Shown: in pieces, positions 19,661 through 28,547 of the stretch | How the letters are laid out: the number at the start of each line of letters is the position of its first letter | Numbering within the stretch: the first letter of the stretch is position 1 | Virus record (IMG/VR): IMGVR_UViG_3300042555_000740 | Span: 1 to 44,518 of that record | DNA length: 44,518 nucleotides | Strand: one strand, 5' to 3' | DNA from: a virus | Notes under the pieces: generated by a model | Database searches by the model: none | What the model saw: the letters and a program-made list of their open reading frames with translations, nothing else | What the model was told of the DNA's origin: nothing | Translations under genes and position numbers: made by a program

Positions 19661-19716
19661 TGGAGCGGGTAACGAGGCTCGAACTCGTGACCTCGACCTT
19701 GGCAAGGTTGGAGGCA
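19661..19716 (-). other. attP core: 3' half of a tRNA-Gly (GCC) gene
   Basis: The minus strand reads an anticodon arm CAACC-TTGCCAA-GGTCG (anticodon GCC), a T arm ACGAG-TTCGAGC-CTCGT and TACCCGC-T-CCA, the exact 3' end of an alphaproteobacterial-type tRNA-Gly. No D arm or matching 5' acceptor (GCGGGTA) lies upstream, so it is not a whole tRNA. A tRNA 3' half next to int is the classic attP: integration regenerates the host gene. The anticodon loop with flanking inverted half-sites is the likely crossover region. An intact attP implies that the window is the unintegrated form. Confidence 0.88.
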
Positions 19717-19722
19717 CCCACA
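19706..19722 (-). repeat. 17-bp inverted copy of the sequence before int
   Basis: GGTTGGAGGCACCCACA is the exact reverse complement of 18715-18731. It covers the outer anticodon-stem side of the tRNA-like core and the phage sequence beyond it. The two copies bracket the integrase gene. Confidence 0.9.
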
Positions 19723-19770
19723 ACGAGGAAACCCCTTGCCGCTCCAGTACTTACGCGATAAACCTTACGG

Positions 19771-19807
19771 GACTGTGATGCGCTTCGGAAGTCAGTGTAT
19801 CACAGTC
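19771..19807. repeat. Nine-bp inverted repeat between attP and the terminator
   Basis: GACTGTGAT (19771-19779) and ATCACAGTC (19799-19807) are perfect inverted copies with a 19-base spacer. It could bind a dimeric accessory factor for recombination or form a hairpin. Bases 19580-19660 hold no gene. Confidence 0.55.
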
Positions 19808-19820
19808 ACTTTTCCAGAAT

Positions 19821-19859
19821 AAAAAGCCCCCGCTCCTAATGTGGTTCGGGGGCTTTTTT
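19821..19859. terminator. Bidirectional rho-independent terminator
   Basis: AAAAAGCCCCCG and CGGGGGCTTTTT form a perfect stem around 14 bases, with an A-run on one side and a T-run on the other. It therefore terminates both the rightward integrase region and the leftward giant virion gene, whose stop codon is at 19861. Confidence 0.9.
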
Positions 19860-19860
19860 A

Positions 19861-22800
19861 TTAGCGCTTCTTGTAGTCGGCTATCTGCTGATTGAACTCG
19901 ACCATAAGCATCTGCATTTCCTCAGTGACGTAGTCGATCTCTTGCTGCGACGCACCATCTTCTTTGAGCTGCTTCTTCTCCTTGCGCAGCTTGCTGATGT
20001 CGCTCTCGTATTCCTGCGCCGCATCAAAGAACTCAGCCTCTGGGTAATCTTCGAAGTACGAGGTCGTGTCCTTGCCGTCCTCCTCCATGCCTTCGACCGT
20101 CTTCTTGTGGCCGTTCATTTCCTTGATGCCGTCATAGAACCGGCCAGAGATAGCTGAGGCCTCGTTGGCGTCACCGATCATCCGACCCACCACTGGGATC
20201 TTGTAGTTGGGCAGGTCTTCACCAGTGACCGCAGCTTGCGCTGTAGCCATAGTGTTGAGGGCTAGTCGACCGACGCCGCCAGTTGCCTGTCCGATCAGGT
20301 AGTCGATTTGGTCGCCGGTCGGGCTGAGTGTTCCAGCGGTATACCCGTTGCCACCCGTTACATAATCTATGGCTCGAGCAACATAGTCGCCAACAGCGCT
20401 GACACCTTCCTTGTTCCGCTCGTACCCTGCCGTAGGGTCAAGACTGTTGAAGTCCTTGCGTGCGATATCACGACCGGCGAAGTCCTTGTTTTCAGCTAGA
20501 GCTGCCAGAGGATCCAGCACCGTTGGAGTGACGGTCTGAAGTGACAGGCCAGCGTTACCGATTGGGTTGAAGGAGTCCGCCATCATTCCCATCAAGCCAA
20601 TGATCTGTTCCGGAGCCTTTTCACCACCAGACATGAAGAATTCCACCGACCGGCGTCCAAAAGACGGGATGACGTGCAGGCCCAATGGCATAGGAATGGC
20701 GAAGTACTTCTTGCCCCCAAGCGGGATCACGAGGTTCTTGTCCTTCAACCAGTCTGGGATCTCGTCGTCGATACCGGCTGCGGCCAGAGCCACCGCCTGA
20801 GCAACGCCAAGGAGCAGACCACCGGCAATGATCTTCTTGCCAGCCGGTCCCTTCAGGGTTTCGGCTAGACGTGCGGTACCCTGAACACTGGCGTTGAAGA
20901 AGGCATAGAAGGCACCCGCCTGAGATCCAACCACACCCTTGCGGTTGAAGTTGACGGTGAGGTTCTTGGCAATGCTTGCCGCCTCAGCCTTGGACAGGCC
21001 AGCTTCCTTAGCTGTCTTATAAGCAGACAGGCGGACGCCGTTCTCGATTGCCTCGTTGAAGTCTGACAGCCAGTCAAAGACCGGACCACCGACCTTGGTC
21101 GCCACTTGGCGAAGCTTGCTACCGCCAGTCAGCTCGATCTCGATTGCGTCTGCACGATCCTGTGAGGTGGTGAACAGGTCGCGGAAACCGGTCTTGCCAC
21201 CCTCGAGCTCGAACTCATCAGCAAGCGCTGCCCAATTTGTGGTGGCTGTCTTACCGCTGCGTTCCGACCGTAGATCTCGATACATGCCCAACGCCGCAGG
21301 CAGTGCATTGCCGATCACCTGCCGCTGCTTACCAGCGATAGCTGTCGAGGAGAGGTTGATCGATGCGCCACCAAGGTCTCGCAGTAAGTTGTAGAGACCG
21401 AAGGCAGGGTTGTACTGCGTGTTGATCGACGCGAAGTAGCGAGTGACCTTAGCAATGCCGCTGACGAAGGCACCCATCTGGAATGCATCGATGTTCTTCA
21501 GCGCCGTCACCATACGCTGCGAGCGTGGGTTGCGGCTGTTGAAGGCGATGAACTTGTCTTCGCCATTGATGCGGGTAGCCATGACAAACGGCGAGCTCAT
21601 GAACAGGCTGTTCGGACGCTTCACAAGACGACCGCTGTTGGTGTCCATGTAGCTGGTCATTGGAGCTCCCATGACGTTCTCTGCGTCAGCGGGGTCCATG
21701 CCGAAGTCGATCAGCTTCTGCTTAGCTTTAGCTGCGTCAGCGCTCTTAGGATCGATGACGAACCAGAACGAGTCATTCGGATTTTGCAGGGCGAGTGCGG
21801 TCAGCGCATTGCCAACGCGATTGCGTTCGCCGCGACTGATTACCCGCTCACGCTGCATTGCAATGTTGGCAAGGATGTCGACGACGCCAAGCTCTGAGCC
21901 AAGTGCGCGACGGGAAGAAGATCCACGAACCGACATGCCCTGACCACTTGATCCTGCACCGCCATCCTCGAAGCCTTCACGCTGCAGAGGGACGTAGTTC
22001 TTGTACGTCTTATTCCAGTTGTCGATGGTCTCTTGGGTCTCGAGGCCATACTTAACCATCATGTCTTGCGTGCTCTTCGTGATGGCGTCAACACGATCAG
22101 CCAGCTTCTCGAGCTGCTTACGACGAGCGTTTGGCAAACCTGCGAGATAGCTATCAGCCGCTGCATCAGACATGCCTGAGCCATTGTCCTGCATGTCCGG
22201 ATTGATCTTACGGATCTGCGCGTTCCGCTCTTTGGCGTGACGTGCATGCAGGAACTTGTCGAGCGTCTCGAGAGGGACGCCCTTAGTCTTCATTTCCTCG
22301 AGCAGTGGGTTCAGCTCACGCTGGACGAAGTCCTTGGCACGCTTTGCAGCGCGACCATGAAACAGCTCTTCGGCACGATAGACGTCGGTCGTTTCACTGA
22401 TCCTGCCGCCAGCATCCTTAATGTTCTTCTGAATCCGTTTAACGTCGATCAGCTTGTCCTGAAGGTTATAGATAACCTCATCAAGCTTGTCTGGAGCTTC
22501 GCCGCCAAAGTTGTAGTTGTCGCTGCGGAACGAGTAAGCAGGACGCAGAGCCTGTGGCCCAGCCTGCGCATTTCCACTACCGCGACGGCCAGAGTACTGA
22601 ACATCGCCACCCTGCGCAGCCACGGCTTGGTCGTAGCTGTCGGTGTACTCACCCTCGTCTGGGCTATACAAGCCCTCGCGATTCTGATCGTAGGCCATAA
22701 AGACAACGTCAGGCTCACCGCCATTGAATGCCTTGAACGTGTCTTTGTTCCAGTCATCAGGCTTGAACTCGTCATTCCAGCGCATGCGAGCGACGGCCTT

Positions 22801-25800
22801 AAATCCGCTGACGGAGTAGATCGATGGCAGTACTGTGTCGAAGGCGTCTAGTTTGCGACCGCCAAGGGCAACAGCCATGCGGATCATGGAGAATGCCACG
22901 CCGCGATCAGCGCTCTTCGGCGACTTGAAGGCGCTTACGATATCGTCGCCCTTTAGCGCAAAGCCAGACATGCCATCCTTGGTAACGAACAGGCGCATGT
23001 CCTGATATTCGTTTTCCGGATAGACATACACCGAAGCCCCGAAGCGATTGTCCTGCTTCGAGTCGTTGATCAAACGGGTGTATAGCTTGCCTGCGGCCTT
23101 GCCGCGAGTCAGCTCATGGAAGTCTGGAGTGTCAAATCCGTTCTCGTTGAACAGATCTTTGACGGGAGTCGAGTGCGAGTAAGTAGCTGCAACAGGTACG
23201 CGACCGGTTACAGAGTTCGCAAGTACTCCTCCGCTTCGGCGTCCGACATTCCCTTCTGCTGGAGATCCTTCTTCAACTCGAGGAGTCCCTTCGAACCGGC
23301 TGCGAAGCTTGGTTGCGAGGTCTTGGTCGGCACGTTCTGTGCGTCCGGAGTACTGTTCAGAAACGCCAGCACCGCCTCGTCCTGCTCCTGCTGAGCTGAC
23401 ATTGGAACGTAGTCTTGCGTCGACTGCGTCGTTGGCTTGTCTGATTTGTTCATCACTTACTCCTGCGTTCTTCGCGACAAGGATTGCTGCGTTTGCATAA
23501 TCCGGCGCGTTGTCGTCGTCGTAGCCTTCATTGACTTCGTCGGTTTTTGCAGCCTCATATAGCCTTTTTTCAGGGTACCACAATAGTGCCTGAAGGTCAG
23601 CCGTCGTCAGCTTTGGATACTTCTTTTTAAGAGTGGCAAGCGTGCTCTGGAATACGCTGCGGATGTACTTCCGCTCGCTCGCTCCAGCAGGCGCTTCCTT
23701 CTGACCGTCAAGATAACCGGCAAGTCCGTTGCCTTTCTTGCGGATCTCGTCGCCAAGGCCAACCTGCTCGAAGCGGCCCTTCTGTTTGCCGACGATGTCC
23801 TCGAGGCCGGATGTATTGCCACGACCAATGTCGCTGATCTTGGTGCGGTTCGCTGGCTTTATCGATGACTTCTGTACAGCCAGAGCAATCGTGTCGGCAT
23901 CTGCTTCAGCGACGTCAACACCAATGATCTTGCCAAGCTCTGAGCGCTGCTCATCACTGAGCGCAGCAACGAGACGCGACAGGATGTCCCTGCCCTTCTC
24001 GACGTTCTGCTCTTTGACAGAGACAAGCGTGCCGGTCCAGCGACCCCATGTCCGCATCAACCAGCGGTCCATTGTTAGCTGGTCAAAGTGTCCGTACAGA
24101 TTTGCAAAGAAGCCGTTCCCAATCTTTGGTCCCAGTATGGCAGCGCCAAACACGACTTCCGCCTTGCCTTCGCCGCTCACAGGAATGCCGGTCTCGCTCT
24201 CGATTTCCTTAACCGTCGCCTTCGTTGTCATGAGGCGCTCGAGCTCATCAAACCCAAGCTTCTCCATCATCACGTTGAACAGCTTCATGTGGCCGTCAAT
24301 CGCATCAGCGGCTGTACCGATACCAATATCGGTCGGCATCTGCCCCGTTTCTTTGTAGATACGGTAAGCCTTCTCAGCGATCTCAAAGTTCGGATTGACC
24401 TTCAAGCCGTTCGAGGAAACAGCAAGAGCCCAGATGAAGGCAAACTTAGACTGCCTATCCGTCGCGATCTCTGGATGCACGAGGCTGAGAACGGCAAGTG
24501 CCTTCGAAACCTTTTCGTCGTACCAGCCGATAGCATTAGCGTTCTCTTGAAGGGCGTATTCAGCATCCTTCACCGCCATCTTGGTGAGGTACTTGAACGT
24601 GTCCTCTGCATCGTAGTTTTCAGCGTTGATGCCCGACTCTTCCAAGGATGACTTGACACGTTCCTGCATAAACATCTTCAGATCACGACCTTTGCGGAAG
24701 GACTTGTTCTGCAGGATGTTGAAGTTGTGCTCGAGAGATGACGTAACCGCTGGGTTCTTGGGTACGCGACCAGAGTACTGCACGCCGTAATCAGATTCTG
24801 CAAACGGCGCAGGCTCAGTAAATCCTTGAGATATCTCGCCGGTACGAAAGCCTTCAAAGATCTCAGCAACAGAATCAACGCGATTTACGCGGAAGATATT
24901 ACGGAAGCCACGAAGCATATCGCTTAGGAAGTCGACATAGCGAATGAAGCTAGCCTTCAGTCCCTTCATGTCAACGCCGCGATCCTTAGCATCTACCAAA
25001 GCGCCAAACGCTACGGCCTGAGCCTCAAAGCCACCAAGCGGGGTGTCACCAAAGTCTTCTATAAGGCTGTCGTATACGCTGCCCTCGCGGTCCGTCTTCA
25101 ACGTCTTCAGCTTACGCAGAATACTGGCGTCCAGATCATTGATCCGCATGCCATCGTAGAACGATGCATTTATGATGTCGTAGAGATATGGAGCGTCGAC
25201 GCGAAGGAAGTCTTGAATGACGTGGAATGCCTCATGTGCCGCATTCTCTCGAGCAACATTCGTGAGGTTCTCGCTAAGAGACAGTGTGATCAGACCACGA
25301 AAACCGTTCTGACTTAAGCTGTAGGCGCGATAGGCTCCGCTGGCTTCTGCACCCAGATCAATACCGCTGGCTGCTGCCGCACCGGCATCAGTTGCTGTGA
25401 TTGATGGAACAAAGAGAACGTCAACCTTTGAATTGCTAGGCAATACACGAGACACGACCTCGCCCATCTGGAACGCATAGTAGAGCTGTGTTGGGTTGTA
25501 GTCGTTCTTCTTCAGCAGAGAGCGTAGGCGACGGGAAACGATTTTGCCCTGACCGCCACGAGCAGCCAGTTTATCGAGACGGTCTTGGATGACTGCCTCG
25601 TAATCGATCTCAGGTTTTGCTTCAGCTTCAGGAGCTGCCTTAGCATCATTCGTCAGCGGCGTATCGCGGACAACATCACTGGCTTTCTTTGCCTTGGGGC
25701 GAACAACGTCACGACGGCCTGAGTAGCTAGTGCCACCACCATCCCGCTTAGTATTGAGCTGGCTGATAAGCTCTGGCCCAATATCCTCAGCCCCCATGTC

Positions 25801-28512
25801 CTTGTCTTTGGACATGCGCTTAATCTCAGCAAGGTCTGCGTCGTCGATGAGACCTTCCTTGTGAACCTTGTCGGCGTAGCGAACGACACCATTGCGGTCG
25901 TCGTTAAGGATCTTGTCCTCGATATTCTCGACGTGCTTTTCAACCTTGCGACCGACATCTTGCGTCGGAGCTTCAGCCTCCGCCTCTTCCTGAGCCGGAG
26001 CTGGTGCCTCTTCCTGAGCTGGAGCTGGCAAAGCATTCTGGGTAGGCGCTTGGATCTGCGCGGGTGCGCCGCTGATCTCGTTTGGACCCTCTACGTTGCC
26101 CTCGAGGTTTACAGGACGCTCTTGCTGTGGATTAACCTGTGCATTCTGTACTTGCTGCTCCACCGGCATCTGGTCGGTGTTGGCTTCGAAGCCCGTCATG
26201 CGGGTGGGCGAGATCGTTGCAGGCAGGCCGCTCTCAGTCGGTACCAAAGCTCGCGTGCTGGTGCGATCCACTGACCGGCGTGGGTTCAGGTTGGTACCAG
26301 TTCCCTTGCGTGGCTTACGCACGTCGCCAGCGAGCTCCTGCGTCATACGTGCTGTGCCGCGAACGACACGATCAAACATAGCAGACGGTTCAACGTCCTC
26401 TGAGATGATTACGGGGGTGCCGTTGCCATCCACCTCTGTGGGTGACTCGTACTGAATACGAACCTTGCCGCCTTCTGCGCCGACAATGGTTGCAGCAATG
26501 CCACCAAGATCTTCGCCGTAAGCTTCAGGATTGAGGAAAAACTGGGCCTGTGGCTCTGGAGCACCAGCACGCAGATCTTCGCGCTGTGTGAGCTCGCCTG
26601 TGGCTGTGTCAAAACGGCGTTGACGCACATCCGCTAAGCGGAATGCTTGCTGAGCCTCACGTTCACGCTGAGCTTCGTTGGTCACGTCCTCTTGCGACAT
26701 GATGACGCTGCCTTCACCGCCGCGCTCTGGACGTGCGAATAGAGTGCCGGTCTGTGCGGTCGGCTGGTAATTGCTGACCACGTTGCGCAGTCCATTGACG
26801 AACTGCTTGCCAGAGTCTGCTGTCTCTAATGTCCTTGCTACTGCAGAAAGCGCTGGGCTTTCGGCAATGATGGCTGGGTTAATCTTTGCCAGCTCGTCGC
26901 CAATCATCTGGCGGGAATTGCTGACAGAGGTTGAGCCGCCAAACATTCCCGAGATCCGGCGAATAGCTTCAGGCTCTACTCGAGCTGCTTCTTCTTGATT
27001 GAGGATGCGAGCTACTTGCTCGACCTTAGTCACGTCGCTCACCGGCTGCGACATGATGTCGGCGATGCGCGGGTTCGACTCGTTATTGCGAGCAATATCA
27101 AGGATCTGATCTGGCGTGTAGTTCATACCGCCAGCGGAGATGTTGCCAAGGCCGCGAAGCGCTACAGCATTCTGGTCTTCAAGTAGACCGCCACCCTCGC
27201 GAACAGGGTTAGCCTCGCCTCGAGCAGCCAGTGCTGCGGCAAGCTCTTCGTCTTCCATTGCATTGGGTTGGTTGGCAGTGTCTTTGCGAAGGTACTCCGC
27301 ACCTGTACCCACCGTCGCTTCGACAGCGCCAGTCGGAAGTTCTCCAGCAAATTCCGCAACAATGTCTTGTGGGCTAGTAATGCGCCCATCAGCAAGTAAC
27401 TGAGCAGATGCTTCGCCACCTGCGCCAAGAGCGCCTTGGCTTACGGTTTCAGCGGCACCACCTGCGAGTACTGAGCCTGCACGCCTGCCAGCACCCGCTT
27501 CTGCGATATCACCACCGACGCGACGCGCAATCTGACCGCCGCCAAGCTTACCGGCCAAGCCAACAGAGAGTGCGTCGAATGCAGCGACGGCAATACCACG
27601 CCGCAGGCCGCGTTCTTTGGCTTCTTCCATGAGCTTCGGATCATCGATAGCTGCTTTGAGAGCCTCTGGATCATCAAGATCAATGCCGTTGCGCTCGAAT
27701 GTCTCGAGCATTGCGCTGCCATATTCTGTGGCAAAGCTACCGATACCGGATCCAGCAGCGCCGCCGACACGACCGCCAATCACCGTACCTGCAGGACCAC
27801 CGACAGCGGTTCCTGCAACTGCGCCGCCAACGCCACCAACTACGCCACCCACCATCGAGTACATCGAGGATGGAATGCTTTCTATGGCTACGTTTGCGAG
27901 AAGACGTGGGTTTGTAAATATCTCGCGAGCCGACGCAAGGAAGCCGTCTGCCGCTTGGAAGCGCTCGTATGCATCCTGCTCACTCTTGTTTCTGGCATTG
28001 TTCTGTACACGAGTTCGACCAGCAACGATGCCTTCTAAGTCTTCCTGCTCGACATCGCCGATCAATGCCTCAAGTGCGTTCTGAGTAGACTGAGCCTGTC
28101 CTACGCCACGTTGGAAGGCAGCTCCAATTCCGCCTTTCCCATAGCCGCCGCTTTTGTTTATCTCCTGCCTAGAGCGCCTGATGTCCTCGATGTCGGCAGC
28201 AATGCTGTCGCGATCAGCCTTTAGCTGCTCACGGCGGCTTTCAAGAATAGGCAAGTAATCACCGACTGCCGACACAGCGTTGTATACGCCGCTTTTTTTG
28301 CGAGACCTGTTGTCATCAGCTATTCTTTTATCCGCTTCCGCCAAACGGCGCTGAAGAGAACTGATAGTTGAGTCACTTGCTGACTGGCTTGAGGATCTGG
28401 GAGATGCTTCAATTTGCGTGCGTGCGCTGCTCTGTGATGCAGGCTTTGCTTGTCCAGACCGAACTTCCGATAGAAGACGATCCATCGCGGACATATTATT
28501 ATTACCAGCCAT
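19861..28512 (-). CDS. Giant polyvalent internal virion protein, 2883 residues
   Basis: The largest gene of the window and the last of the late block. Residues 1-430 include coiled coils and a Gly-zipper stretch (about 210-260, GGVVGGVGGAVAGTAVGGPA), which could insert into a membrane. A domain near 1030-1140 has HEAFHVIQDF near 1092, an HExxH zincin-like motif. Later domains resemble the large polyvalent protein family, including an LPD38-like region (SINTQYNPAFGLYNLLRDL). The C-terminus is a Lys/Glu coiled coil. QYSGR-type motifs near residues 931, 1246, 1721 and 1974 separate the modules. It is probably packaged and ejected into the host, like T7 gp16 or N4 vRNAP, delivering several activities. 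Each enzymatic assignment is tentative. Confidence 0.75.
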   Translation of the reverse strand: MAGNNNMSAMDRLLSEVRSGQAKPASQSSARTQIEASPRSSSQSASDSTISSLQRRLAEADKRIADDNRSRKKSGVYNAVSAVGDYLPILESRREQLKADRDSIAADIEDIRRSRQEINKSGGYGKGGIGAAFQRGVGQAQSTQNALEALIGDVEQEDLEGIVAGRTRVQNNARNKSEQDAYERFQAADGFLASAREIFTNPRLLANVAIESIPSSMYSMVGGVVGGVGGAVAGTAVGGPAGTVIGGRVGGAAGSGIGSFATEYGSAMLETFERNGIDLDDPEALKAAIDDPKLMEEAKERGLRRGIAVAAFDALSVGLAGKLGGGQIARRVGGDIAEAGAGRRAGSVLAGGAAETVSQGALGAGGEASAQLLADGRITSPQDIVAEFAGELPTGAVEATVGTGAEYLRKDTANQPNAMEDEELAAALAARGEANPVREGGGLLEDQNAVALRGLGNISAGGMNYTPDQILDIARNNESNPRIADIMSQPVSDVTKVEQVARILNQEEAARVEPEAIRRISGMFGGSTSVSNSRQMIGDELAKINPAIIAESPALSAVARTLETADSGKQFVNGLRNVVSNYQPTAQTGTLFARPERGGEGSVIMSQEDVTNEAQREREAQQAFRLADVRQRRFDTATGELTQREDLRAGAPEPQAQFFLNPEAYGEDLGGIAATIVGAEGGKVRIQYESPTEVDGNGTPVIISEDVEPSAMFDRVVRGTARMTQELAGDVRKPRKGTGTNLNPRRSVDRTSTRALVPTESGLPATISPTRMTGFEANTDQMPVEQQVQNAQVNPQQERPVNLEGNVEGPNEISGAPAQIQAPTQNALPAPAQEEAPAPAQEEAEAEAPTQDVGRKVEKHVENIEDKILNDDRNGVVRYADKVHKEGLIDDADLAEIKRMSKDKDMGAEDIGPELISQLNTKRDGGGTSYSGRRDVVRPKAKKASDVVRDTPLTNDAKAAPEAEAKPEIDYEAVIQDRLDKLAARGGQGKIVSRRLRSLLKKNDYNPTQLYYAFQMGEVVSRVLPSNSKVDVLFVPSITATDAGAAAASGIDLGAEASGAYRAYSLSQNGFRGLITLSLSENLTNVARENAAHEAFHVIQDFLRVDAPYLYDIINASFYDGMRINDLDASILRKLKTLKTDREGSVYDSLIEDFGDTPLGGFEAQAVAFGALVDAKDRGVDMKGLKASFIRYVDFLSDMLRGFRNIFRVNRVDSVAEIFEGFRTGEISQGFTEPAPFAESDYGVQYSGRVPKNPAVTSSLEHNFNILQNKSFRKGRDLKMFMQERVKSSLEESGINAENYDAEDTFKYLTKMAVKDAEYALQENANAIGWYDEKVSKALAVLSLVHPEIATDRQSKFAFIWALAVSSNGLKVNPNFEIAEKAYRIYKETGQMPTDIGIGTAADAIDGHMKLFNVMMEKLGFDELERLMTTKATVKEIESETGIPVSGEGKAEVVFGAAILGPKIGNGFFANLYGHFDQLTMDRWLMRTWGRWTGTLVSVKEQNVEKGRDILSRLVAALSDEQRSELGKIIGVDVAEADADTIALAVQKSSIKPANRTKISDIGRGNTSGLEDIVGKQKGRFEQVGLGDEIRKKGNGLAGYLDGQKEAPAGASERKYIRSVFQSTLATLKKKYPKLTTADLQALLWYPEKRLYEAAKTDEVNEGYDDDNAPDYANAAILVAKNAGVSDEQIRQANDAVDARLRSNVSSAGAGRGGAGVSEQYSGRTERADQDLATKLRSRFEGTPRVEEGSPAEGNVGRRSGGVLANSVTGRVPVAATYSHSTPVKDLFNENGFDTPDFHELTRGKAAGKLYTRLINDSKQDNRFGASVYVYPENEYQDMRLFVTKDGMSGFALKGDDIVSAFKSPKSADRGVAFSMIRMAVALGGRKLDAFDTVLPSIYSVSGFKAVARMRWNDEFKPDDWNKDTFKAFNGGEPDVVFMAYDQNREGLYSPDEGEYTDSYDQAVAAQGGDVQYSGRRGSGNAQAGPQALRPAYSFRSDNYNFGGEAPDKLDEVIYNLQDKLIDVKRIQKNIKDAGGRISETTDVYRAEELFHGRAAKRAKDFVQRELNPLLEEMKTKGVPLETLDKFLHARHAKERNAQIRKINPDMQDNGSGMSDAAADSYLAGLPNARRKQLEKLADRVDAITKSTQDMMVKYGLETQETIDNWNKTYKNYVPLQREGFEDGGAGSSGQGMSVRGSSSRRALGSELGVVDILANIAMQRERVISRGERNRVGNALTALALQNPNDSFWFVIDPKSADAAKAKQKLIDFGMDPADAENVMGAPMTSYMDTNSGRLVKRPNSLFMSSPFVMATRINGEDKFIAFNSRNPRSQRMVTALKNIDAFQMGAFVSGIAKVTRYFASINTQYNPAFGLYNLLRDLGGASINLSSTAIAGKQRQVIGNALPAALGMYRDLRSERSGKTATTNWAALADEFELEGGKTGFRDLFTTSQDRADAIEIELTGGSKLRQVATKVGGPVFDWLSDFNEAIENGVRLSAYKTAKEAGLSKAEAASIAKNLTVNFNRKGVVGSQAGAFYAFFNASVQGTARLAETLKGPAGKKIIAGGLLLGVAQAVALAAAGIDDEIPDWLKDKNLVIPLGGKKYFAIPMPLGLHVIPSFGRRSVEFFMSGGEKAPEQIIGLMGMMADSFNPIGNAGLSLQTVTPTVLDPLAALAENKDFAGRDIARKDFNSLDPTAGYERNKEGVSAVGDYVARAIDYVTGGNGYTAGTLSPTGDQIDYLIGQATGGVGRLALNTMATAQAAVTGEDLPNYKIPVVGRMIGDANEASAISGRFYDGIKEMNGHKKTVEGMEEDGKDTTSYFEDYPEAEFFDAAQEYESDISKLRKEKKQLKEDGASQQEIDYVTEEMQMLMVEFNQQIADYKKR

Positions 28513-28547
28513 TTAATATCCCAAAGCCAAAAAGAATGAGAGCAGTA

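Noticed and set aside
19661-19746. A complete tRNA in the attP region, suggested by complementary ends TGGAGCGG/CCGCTCCA
   Set aside because: The 5' half cannot form a D arm and the T arm is directly followed by TACCCGC-T-CCA, which needs a 5' GCGGGTA that is absent; only a 3' half is present.
21207-21225. CTGATGAG on the minus strand inside the giant gene (also near 22752 and 28311) as further hammerheads
   Set aside because: No GAAA core or matching stems are found around these coding-sequence matches.
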